Shown: one piece after another, positions 19,286-26,193 of the stretch
Position numbering within the stretch: position 1 is the first letter of the stretch
Layout of the letters: each line of letters starts with the position of its first letter
Assembly (NCBI GenBank): GCA_017460805.1
Contig: JAFUAF010000012.1
Coordinates: forward strand, 1-53,915
DNA from: Bacillota bacterium
Lineage (GTDB): Bacteria; Bacillota; Clostridia; Lachnospirales; CAG-274
Direction of reading: 5' to 3'
Length of the DNA: 53,915 bases
Notes under the pieces: model-generated
What the model saw: only the letters and a program-made list of their open reading frames with translations
The model's database searches: none
What the model was told of the DNA's origin: nothing
Made by a program: the position numbers and the translations under genes

Positions 19286-20344
19286 ATGGCTAATAACATA
19301 CCGGAAAACTACTACTTTCACGGCGAAATATCAAAGAACTTTGACTTCTATCAGATGCCTGCTTTTATTATAAGGCATCCGAAGTACAGCAAAATAACCG
19401 ACTCGGCAAAGATACTGTATATGCTCCTTTTCAACCGTATGCGACTTTCTGTCGCTAACGGTTGGAGCGATGAAAAAGGCAGAACGTACATAGTTTACAG
19501 TAACGAAAGCATTATGGAAGAAATGAATATCGGCAAGAATAAGACGACCGCTATATTCAAGGAGCTTGTTGATATGGGACTTATTGAAAAGGTCCGTGTG
19601 CTTAACAGACCCAGCCGCATATATGTATTCAACTTTATGCAGATGATAAATGAACCCGGCAATGAGACCAAAGAAACTAAGGTCGAAATGCCTGCTTGTG
19701 ATGCAAACATTGGCGAAACTGCCGCAAACGCCGAAGAATACTGCGTTTCCCCGTCAACCCCTACAGAGGGTGACGGTCAACCCGAAATCGTGGTGACGGA
19801 CTCCCGAAATTCGGGATTACGGTCAACCCCTACAGAGGGCGACAATAATAAGATAAATATAAATAAAAATAATAATAGTCAGATATATTTCAATCATACC
19901 AATCTGTCTTATGACGGGCAGGCAGATAGGTGTGAAGCCACAGCAGATGATTTTGAAAATTACAAGGAACTTATCTGCGATAACATTAACTATGACGACT
20001 TGTGCAACAAATACAAGGACTCACAGCGTGATTGCCTTGATGAATTGGTCACGCTTATGGCGGAAAACGTAACTTTTAACAATAAGCCCGTAAAGATAAA
20101 CGGATCACTTTATCCTGCGGAAGTTGTAAAAAGCCGTTTTTTAAAACTCGGTTGTGCCGATATTGAGAGCATAATAGATTGGTTCTTCTCGCCCGAGGCA
20201 TCCACCGGTGCTTTGGAGCGTATCAAAAATATAAGGGCTTATATGACAGCTATGCTTTTTAACTGCAAGACCACGAGAAATACGGGCTTTCAGAACTATT
20301 TTAACGCAACTTACTACGGCGATTACCGTGCTTGTGCAAGGTAA
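19286..20344 (+). CDS. repA: Replication initiator protein RepA (RepA_N family)
   Basis: This 352-aa protein has a RepA_N winged-helix domain (about 15-115, FYQMPAFIIRHPKYSKI..SAKILYMLL..NKTTAIFKELVDMGLI). A linker of about 90 residues and a C-terminal helical domain of the DUF6017 type (about 220-350) follow. RepA_N proteins start replication by binding repeats inside their own gene. Such repeats occur exactly in the linker-coding part here. The ATG at 19286 follows GAGGTGA by 6 nt. In an integrative element it probably drives replication of the excised circle. Confidence 0.82.
   Translation: MANNIPENYYFHGEISKNFDFYQMPAFIIRHPKYSKITDSAKILYMLLFNRMRLSVANGWSDEKGRTYIVYSNESIMEEMNIGKNKTTAIFKELVDMGLIEKVRVLNRPSRIYVFNFMQMINEPGNETKETKVEMPACDANIGETAANAEEYCVSPSTPTEGDGQPEIVVTDSRNSGLRSTPTEGDNNKININKNNNSQIYFNHTNLSYDGQADRCEATADDFENYKELICDNINYDDLCNKYKDSQRDCLDELVTLMAENVTFNNKPVKINGSLYPAEVVKSRFLKLGCADIESIIDWFFSPEASTGALERIKNIRAYMTAMLFNCKTTRNTGFQNYFNATYYGDYRACAR
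19753..19895 (+). promoter_or_regulatory. Putative replication origin inside repA (iterons plus AT-rich tract)
   Basis: A 22-bp sequence, GTCAACCCCTACAGAGGG followed by YGAC, occurs at 19753-19774 and 19822-19843. A half copy (GGTCAACCC) lies at 19775-19783 and the near-palindrome CCCGAAATTCGGG at 19803-19815. About 50 bp of almost pure A/T follows (19844-19895). Repeats plus an AT-rich unwinding tract in the middle of the rep gene is the known layout of RepA_N origins. The repeats also encode the duplicated STPTEGD. Confidence 0.62.
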
Positions 20345-20422
20345 ATATCGGCTTATAAGTGAGGTGATTACTATGTGCCGATAAATTTTAAGGAGGATAA
20401 CAAAAACGAAAGGAGAAATTCT

Positions 20423-20620
20423 ATGAAAATATCAACAAGAGGAAAAGATGTGGATATTTATGCCACAGTTGAGGAAATTAATGCAATGTTAAGCGGTATG
20501 AACAGCGAATGTGAGGATGACTACTACCGCAACTACAACAAAGAGATCGAAGATGAGTATATCGACGATACAAACAAGCTGATAGACAGAATATATGCGG
20601 ATATTTTACGCAGTGCATAA
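20423..20620 (+). CDS. Small acidic protein of unknown function
   Basis: This 65-aa acidic protein starts at ATG 20423 with AAAGGAG upstream. A three-codon frame (ATG TGC CGA TAA at 20373) with its own GAGGTGA precedes it and could be a leader minigene. It begins with a MKISTRGKDVDIYATVEEINAML strand-helix pattern and ends in an acidic helix. Its place between repA and the antirepressor suggests regulation or replication control; no family is recognised. Confidence 0.55.
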   Translation: MKISTRGKDVDIYATVEEINAMLSGMNSECEDDYYRNYNKEIEDEYIDDTNKLIDRIYADILRSA

Positions 20621-20639
20621 AAATACGGAGGAAAGATAT

Positions 20640-21401
20640 ATGAATGAATTACAGATTTTTGAAAACAAGGATTTTGGCAAGGTAAGAACAACAACCATCG
20701 AGGAAAAGGTATATTTCTGTGGTAACGATGTGGCAAAAGCACTTGGTTATAAAGATACACCAAAAGCAATAAAATTACATTGCAAAGAAGATGGGTGGGT
20801 AATTTGCCCAGTCATCGACAATCTTGGTAGACAGCAAGAAGCAAAATTTATAACTGAGGGCAATGTATATCGTCTGATAGCACATAGTAAGTTACCTGCG
20901 GCAGAAAAATTTGAAAAATGGGTATTCGATGAGGTCATCCCCTCCATTCGCAAGACCGGAATGTATACAGCCATTGATTATTTACAGTCGCCGCAGTTCC
21001 TTATTGATGTTGCACATAAGCTGCAAGCAAATCAGAAGCAGATAGCGGCTCTTACTGATACCGTTGAAGAACTTGCTCCCAAAGCAAGCTATTGTGACAT
21101 TATCCTCGGCACGTCCGACCTTGTACCCATTACGCTTATAGCAAAGGACTACGGCAGAACCGCACAGTGGCTTAACAGCTATCTTTGTGAGAAAAAGATA
21201 CAGTATAGGATGGATAAAACCTATGTTTTAAATCAAAAGTACGTTGATAAAGGCTATACGGGCACAAAAACCTTTATATACAAAGATTATTATAATTACT
21301 GCCACGCAAGTACCAATACTCTTTGGACACAAAAAGGCAGATTGTTCATATATGAACTCTTAAAGAAGGACGGCATATTACCGACTATGGAGGTGGCTTA
21401 A
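20640..21401 (+). CDS. Phage-type antirepressor with BRO-N and ANT/KilAC domains
   Basis: This 253-aa protein has an N-terminal BRO-N domain (about 1-105, VYFCGNDVAKALGYKDTPKAI..RLIAHSKLPAAEKFEKWVFDEVIPSIRKTG). The C-terminal KilAC/ANT domain (about 140-250) has the winged-helix LIAKDYGRTAQWLNSYLCEK. In phages such proteins relieve repression of lytic genes; in integrative elements they probably affect the switch to excision or transfer. The ATG at 20640 follows GGAGGAAAG; the longer frame would overlap the previous gene without a ribosome binding site. Confidence 0.85.
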   Translation: MNELQIFENKDFGKVRTTTIEEKVYFCGNDVAKALGYKDTPKAIKLHCKEDGWVICPVIDNLGRQQEAKFITEGNVYRLIAHSKLPAAEKFEKWVFDEVIPSIRKTGMYTAIDYLQSPQFLIDVAHKLQANQKQIAALTDTVEELAPKASYCDIILGTSDLVPITLIAKDYGRTAQWLNSYLCEKKIQYRMDKTYVLNQKYVDKGYTGTKTFIYKDYYNYCHASTNTLWTQKGRLFIYELLKKDGILPTMEVA

Positions 21402-21403
21402 TT

Positions 21404-21544
21404 ATGGGTGTTTTAAAAAGAATTATCGAAATAACCACTATCTATGATAGTGAACCCAAAGAAAAAACCGAGAACGATAACGATGTGGATGAGTTGGACA
21501 GGCTTATTAACAGCATTTATGAGGAGGTAAACAAGACCCGATAA
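21404..21544 (+). CDS. 46-aa small protein
   Basis: ATG 21404 is preceded by GGAGGTGG at 21389-21396 with good spacing, and the frame runs to TAA at 21542. The product begins MGVLKRIIEITTIYD and has an acidic, amphipathic helical C-terminus (DVDELDRLINSIYEEV). It begins 2 nt after the antirepressor stop and overlaps the next start by one base (TAATG), so it sits tightly in the operon. The family is unknown. Confidence 0.6.
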   Translation: MGVLKRIIEITTIYDSEPKEKTENDNDVDELDRLINSIYEEVNKTR

Positions 21545-22005
21545 TGTTTTTCATTGACAATTTAATAATACCAAAACTACAGGAGCGATTTGACACCCTA
21601 CACGAATATGGCAGTCAAGTCGCTTTTTTATTGCAGCTTTTGGACTACGAGCTGAACTTTCCCGATATGGAAGCGGAAATATCACGCTACTGCAAGGAGC
21701 AATGCAATGAGGTCTACGATATGGCAAAACTGCACAGGGTACTTACGGATAAAACATTTATTCATAATTATGCCAAAAGCGTAAACAGCATCAAAAAAGT
21801 AAAATTTCTCATCAACACCCTTTGTTCCGACCTGTTGGACGAGATGGGCGAATATGACGAGATAATACAAAAGGCAAATGATGAGATAGCCGTATTTCAG
21901 GACACCAAAGAAATGGAGTTTTTAGGCGAAAAGCCGAAGGCAGCAAAAACGGGTGGAAACTCAATAGACAGAATTTTAAAAATGAAAGAAAAGGCAGGTG
22001 GTTGA
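21544..22005 (+). CDS. Hypothetical protein of the conjugation operon
   Basis: This 153-aa, mostly helical, acidic protein has a basic C-terminus (SIDRILKMKEK). It has three cysteines in the first 105 residues but no clear metal site, signal or membrane segment. It is translationally coupled to the 46-aa protein (TAATG). Its place just before the PcfB-like gene suggests an accessory role in DNA transfer. I do not recognise a family. Confidence 0.6.
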   Translation: MFFIDNLIIPKLQERFDTLHEYGSQVAFLLQLLDYELNFPDMEAEISRYCKEQCNEVYDMAKLHRVLTDKTFIHNYAKSVNSIKKVKFLINTLCSDLLDEMGEYDEIIQKANDEIAVFQDTKEMEFLGEKPKAAKTGGNSIDRILKMKEKAGG

Positions 22006-22061
22006 TGTGTACTCTCCAAGACCGCCTCCCTATTCAAAAATAAATATAAAGGGGGATATTT

Positions 22062-22517
22062 ATGCTTGAAGAACAAGGTAACGGGCTGATAAAAAGCGGT
22101 GTACTTAAACTTTTAAAACTGCTTGGCAACAGTTACAAACCATTCATTGAAGATATACACAGGAAAACAAGGGTCACAATGACCAAGACCCAACAATCCG
22201 TAAAGGAGATGGTAAAAAGCGGCGCAGACCTTAAATTAAGCGAGGTCATAAAGGATGAGGCACATCTGAAAGCGATTTGTATCGAATGTAAGCGGCAGAA
22301 TATAGCCTTTGCCATAAAAAAGGAAGAAAACGGCGACAGACAGCTGCTTTACAAGAAAAAGGATGCCGATTTGGTGGAAAAGAACATTTGTAATGTTCTG
22401 AACAACAGTCTGAAGCCCAAAAGAAGCCTTATGGAACTGATAAACCGCAACAAGGAAATATCAAGCAAGGAAGCACAGAAAATCAAGAATAAGGAGGTAT
22501 CCAGGGAAGAACGATGA
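22062..22517 (+). CDS. PcfB-like protein (DUF3801)
   Basis: This 151-aa protein resembles DUF3801/PcfB, which pairs with the coupling protein in Gram-positive conjugation systems such as pCF10. The central TKTQQSVKEMVKSG and the C-terminal basic helical tail are typical. The ATG at 22062 follows GGGGGAT. It overlaps virD4 by 4 nt. A role in presenting the relaxosome to VirD4 is inferred from the family. Confidence 0.65.
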   Translation: MLEEQGNGLIKSGVLKLLKLLGNSYKPFIEDIHRKTRVTMTKTQQSVKEMVKSGADLKLSEVIKDEAHLKAICIECKRQNIAFAIKKEENGDRQLLYKKKDADLVEKNICNVLNNSLKPKRSLMELINRNKEISSKEAQKIKNKEVSREER

Positions 22518-24313
22518 GAAAAAAATACATATTTATGTTTTTGCTTGCAGCTCTCCCCTTTTATCTCGGCACTATTGGCGGATATGCCTATTTCCATTGT
22601 GACGGCGATATAAATGCAAAGTTGGAGGCGATTTCAAGTGCCTACGACACATTTGCCTTTAATGTCGACCTTAAATCTGCGGCTGTAGGTGCGGTTTGTG
22701 CTTTCTTCTACGCTTTGGCTGTTATCTATAAGATTTTCAACAACAAGGTAACTATGCCGGGCATAGAACACGGTTCCGCTGCCTGGGGCAAGCCCGAAGA
22801 TTTTGCAAAGTACCGTGACAGCAAGCCCGACCAAAATATGATACTCACCCAAACGGAACATATGAGTATAAACACCCGTAAAACTATGAGAAATAATAAT
22901 GTTTTGGTCATAGGCGGTTCGGGTTCGGGTAAAACAAGGTTCTATATAAAACCCAACCTCTTACAGCTGCACACTTCCTATGTGGTGACAGACCCGAAAG
23001 GAACGGTGCTTAATGAGGTGGGCAAAGTTTTTGCCGACAACGGGTACAAGATAAAGACCTTTAATACCGTGGATTTCAGTAAATCTATGCACTATAACCC
23101 GTTTACTTTCATTAAAAGCGAAGCTGATATAAAAGTTTTTGTTGACATACTTATTACTTCTACAAAGGAAAAAGGCGAAAAATCGGGAGATGCCTTTTGG
23201 GAAAACTCCGAAAGACTGCTGTATATGGCTCTTATCGGTTACATCTACTACGAACTTGACGAAAGCGAACACAACTTCGCTTCACTTCTTCGTATGATAA
23301 ACGCTATGGAGGTGCGTGAAAACGATGAAACTTTCCAAAACAGCATAGACCTTGCCTTTGAGGAACTTGAAATAGGTACAAAGGCTTTCAACGAAAAACA
23401 CAAGGTAACACCCGAACCCGGCGATAAGGTTATAGAACCACAGCCGGAACACTTTGCCGTTTCTCAATATCGCAAATTCAAGTTGGCTGCGGGCAAAACC
23501 TCTAAATCTATCCTGATAAGCTGCGGTGTGCGGCTTTCCGCTTTCGATATAAAGGAAGTACGGGAAATGACAATGTATGATGAAATGGAGCTTTCTACAT
23601 TGGGGGATGAGAAAACTATACTGTTTATCATCATTGACGATAAAGTTGCTACTTTTAATTTTTTAGCAAATATGATGTACAGCCAGCTTTTTAAAGAATT
23701 ATGCGACAAAGCCGACAATGTTTACGGCGGCAGGTTGCCCGTACACGTCAGATGTCTTATTGACGAGTTCCCGAATATCGGGCAGATACCGAACTTTGAG
23801 AAAATCATATCTATCATACGTTCAAGGGAAATATCTGTCAATGTTATCGTGCAAAATATGGCTCAAATTGAGGCTTTGTACGATAAACAGGCGGGCACGA
23901 TAGTCGGCAACTGCGATACAACATTGTTCCTGGGTTCAGGGGAAAACGGGACAATGAAAAACATATCGGAACGTGTGGGAAAAGCCACTGTAAGCCATAA
24001 GTCAAGCTCAACCACAAAGGGACAGCAAGGCAGCTTTAGCCAACAAAACCAGATACTTGGAAGAGAACTTATAACGCCCGACGAAGTGGGCAGGCTTGAC
24101 AACAGCGAATGTATACTGTTTGTAAGGGGGTTAAAACCCTTTAAATCAAAGAAATACAACTATCCAAAGCATCCCCGTTATAAATTTACGGGAGATGCGA
24201 AAAAAGAATTTATCTTCGATATTAACAAATATCGGGAAAAAGAAAACAAATCAAACGAGGACATTGACCTCGATGATTACACGGTCGAGGGGGATGACCT
24301 GAAATTATTATAA
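22514..24313 (+). CDS. virD4: Type IV coupling protein VirD4/PcfC
   Basis: This 599-aa membrane ATPase links the relaxase-DNA complex to the secretion channel. Two N-terminal transmembrane helices (about 4-25 and 55-78) precede the ATPase. Walker A is GGSGSGKTR (about 133), followed by YVVTDPKGT. The Walker B-type LIDEFPNIGQIPNFE is near 415, then GSGENGTMKNISERVG. The motifs and length match the TraG/VirD4 family of Tn1549-type elements. Confidence 0.93.
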   Translation: MRKKYIFMFLLAALPFYLGTIGGYAYFHCDGDINAKLEAISSAYDTFAFNVDLKSAAVGAVCAFFYALAVIYKIFNNKVTMPGIEHGSAAWGKPEDFAKYRDSKPDQNMILTQTEHMSINTRKTMRNNNVLVIGGSGSGKTRFYIKPNLLQLHTSYVVTDPKGTVLNEVGKVFADNGYKIKTFNTVDFSKSMHYNPFTFIKSEADIKVFVDILITSTKEKGEKSGDAFWENSERLLYMALIGYIYYELDESEHNFASLLRMINAMEVRENDETFQNSIDLAFEELEIGTKAFNEKHKVTPEPGDKVIEPQPEHFAVSQYRKFKLAAGKTSKSILISCGVRLSAFDIKEVREMTMYDEMELSTLGDEKTILFIIIDDKVATFNFLANMMYSQLFKELCDKADNVYGGRLPVHVRCLIDEFPNIGQIPNFEKIISIIRSREISVNVIVQNMAQIEALYDKQAGTIVGNCDTTLFLGSGENGTMKNISERVGKATVSHKSSSTTKGQQGSFSQQNQILGRELITPDEVGRLDNSECILFVRGLKPFKSKKYNYPKHPRYKFTGDAKKEFIFDINKYREKENKSNEDIDLDDYTVEGDDLKLL

Positions 24314-24334
24314 AATATTAGGGGGAATTTATTT

Positions 24335-24679
24335 ATGAAAAATATGATAAGCGAAAGAAAAATGAAGGATGAGAGAACAGCAAGAATTTTAAAAGTTATC
24401 GGCTCTACTGCCGTACTTATGATGACGGTATTCTGTATGAATGTATTTGCGGCAGACGGCGGTGATGCCATTACTACGGCAAAGAACCTGTTAAGCAAGG
24501 CAGCTACCGCAGGTGGCGGCTTGTGGGCTGTGTGGGGTCTTGTTACACTTGGTATGAGTATCAAGGATAGTAACGGCCCCGGCATCGGCAACGCAATTTG
24601 GCAGATCCTGGGTGGCGCGATTATTATCGCCGCAGGTGTAGCCATCGGCGCACTTGACCTTACAATGTCTACAACTTGA
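24335..24679 (+). CDS. Maff2-family small membrane protein (VirB2-like)
   Basis: This 114-aa protein has a long basic N-terminus, a signal-like helix ending FCMNVFAADGG, and two Gly/Ala-rich hydrophobic helices. That is the pattern of a pilin or pore subunit, and Maff2 proteins hold this place in Tn1549-like operons. ATG 24335 follows GGGGGAA. A strong terminator right after the gene would make it the most abundant product of the operon, as expected for a structural subunit. Confidence 0.75.
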   Translation: MKNMISERKMKDERTARILKVIGSTAVLMMTVFCMNVFAADGGDAITTAKNLLSKAATAGGGLWAVWGLVTLGMSIKDSNGPGIGNAIWQILGGAIIIAAGVAIGALDLTMSTT

Positions 24680-24696
24680 TGAAAATGTCGTATATA

Positions 24697-24719
24697 GGGG
24701 CTTTCGAGCCCCTTTTTTA
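24697..24719 (+). terminator. Intrinsic terminator inside the transfer operon
   Basis: GGGGCT, a TTCG tetraloop, AGCCCC, then six T. It lies between the maff2-like and virB6-like genes, which otherwise read as one operon, so it probably acts as a partial stop. Confidence 0.9.
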
Positions 24720-24733
24720 TTGGAGGGATGATA

Positions 24734-25585
24734 TTGAGTTTTATTGAAGTTATGCTTTCCGACCTCTGTAATCTCTCTTTGGGCGGCACTATATCGGACT
24801 CGCTGACAAAAACGTTGGCTCAATACAATTCCGGTGCCAACACGACCATTGTTGACCTTATGAAAAACAGCGTGTTTGCGGTGGGTGCATCACTTTTGAC
24901 ATTATTTATGCTGCTTGAACTTGTTGCGATGGTAAACAGAGCAAACGGCGGAGAGGCAGGACTTGGCAGTCTGAAACTGCCTGCCCACATACTGATAAAG
25001 TTTGCCGTTTTCTCCGTTTTTTTCTGCAACATACCCGCACTTTTGAACGGTATTGAAGCCACCGCAGCAAGTATAGGCTCAAATATGTTGGCAAACGCCA
25101 ACTTTGGTTTTGGTGTGGGTGTTGAAGAAACGCAGGTTGCGGCAATGGCTACCGCTATTGATAACCTAAGTTTTTTCAACCGAACATTCACCTATATAGT
25201 TGTGTTCGTATGTTGGCTTTTTGTCCACATTGTGGCGGGTATAGTTACTATAACGGTCGCTTTCAGAATGTTTGAGTTATGGCTTATGCTGCTGTTATCG
25301 CCGATACCGCTTGCGACACTTGCAAGCCAGGACTTCCGACAGACGGCAATAAACTTCCTTAAAAGTTTTGCTGCCGTTTGTTTGCAGGGAACGGCAATAG
25401 TTGCCTGTTTTCTGATATATCAAGCGATAATGGGCAGCTTCGTACAAGCCTACGACCCCACCACAATGGAAATAAGTCAATTTATAAACTCATTTCTGTT
25501 ACAGAACATCATATATACGGCGGTTCTTGCGGTATCGGTGTTCTCAAGCGGAAAGATAGTTAAGCAGATAATGGGGGCGGTTTAA
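24734..25585 (+). CDS. VirB6/TrbL-like channel protein
   Basis: This 283-aa protein has about six transmembrane segments and places the conserved LWLMLLLSPIPLATLAS segment near residue 185. VirB6-like proteins form part of the inner-membrane channel. The ATG at 24728 directly abuts the ribosome binding site GGAGGG (24722-24727), so the TTG at 24734 is the likelier start. It overlaps prgI by one base (TAATG). Confidence 0.75.
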   Translation: MSFIEVMLSDLCNLSLGGTISDSLTKTLAQYNSGANTTIVDLMKNSVFAVGASLLTLFMLLELVAMVNRANGGEAGLGSLKLPAHILIKFAVFSVFFCNIPALLNGIEATAASIGSNMLANANFGFGVGVEETQVAAMATAIDNLSFFNRTFTYIVVFVCWLFVHIVAGIVTITVAFRMFELWLMLLLSPIPLATLASQDFRQTAINFLKSFAAVCLQGTAIVACFLIYQAIMGSFVQAYDPTTMEISQFINSFLLQNIIYTAVLAVSVFSSGKIVKQIMGAV

Positions 25586-26193
25586 TGAGTATAGAAGTAA
25601 GAGTACCGGAGGAAATTAAAGATTACAAAGAGAGTATTGTAGCGGGCTTGTCCATAAGACAGCTTGCTTGCGGGGCGATAGCCCTCGGGTGCGGTATACC
25701 GACATTTTTATTGATGAGAAATATCAATAATGATGTTGCTACCTATTGCACGATGGCGGTTACTGTACCCGCCTTTTGTGTGGGTTTCATCAAGAAAAAC
25801 GGCTACACCTTTGAGAAATATATCAAGATAAAGTTTAGGGCGATGTTTGGGAGGAACAAACGCACCTACGAAACAAAGGGCAATTTGCCGCCCATAGAGG
25901 TCGAGGAATACAGGGAGATTTTACAAAAACAGGCGGAAGCCGAAAAAAATGAGGGAATTAAGAAAAATAAGGGGGAATTAAAAGTTGTCAAGAAGAAACG
26001 AGTTTCAGCAAAAACAGCAAGAGAGTCTGAGATTATTGAAATCACAGCGCAAAGCGATGCGAGAAAAAGAAAAGCAGCGTATAAGGCAATTAAAAATAAA
26101 GAGAGAGTCAACAGAGCGAAAAAACAAGCGAAAGAAAAAGAAACTCCGTGCGGAAGCGGCACCGAAGAGCTGCCAGGACACACTGAAATATAA
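25585..26193 (+). CDS. prgI: PrgI-family protein (VirB3-like)
   Basis: PrgI proteins are small membrane partners of VirB4. Residues 1-110 show the family pattern: SIEVRVPEEIKDYKESI..GLSIRQL, two close transmembrane helices (about 30-70), then KNGYTFEKYIKIKF. The remaining 90 residues are a very basic tail encoded where virB4 also begins, so 209 nt are read in two frames. The tail makes it longer (202 aa) than typical members (110-150). Confidence 0.8.
   Translation: MSIEVRVPEEIKDYKESIVAGLSIRQLACGAIALGCGIPTFLLMRNINNDVATYCTMAVTVPAFCVGFIKKNGYTFEKYIKIKFRAMFGRNKRTYETKGNLPPIEVEEYREILQKQAEAEKNEGIKKNKGELKVVKKKRVSAKTARESEIIEITAQSDARKRKAAYKAIKNKERVNRAKKQAKEKETPCGSGTEELPGHTEI

Noticed and set aside
22005..22043. 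12-codon frame with GGTGG upstream before the PcfB-like gene
   Set aside because: Too short to support as a gene, though it could help ribosome transit.
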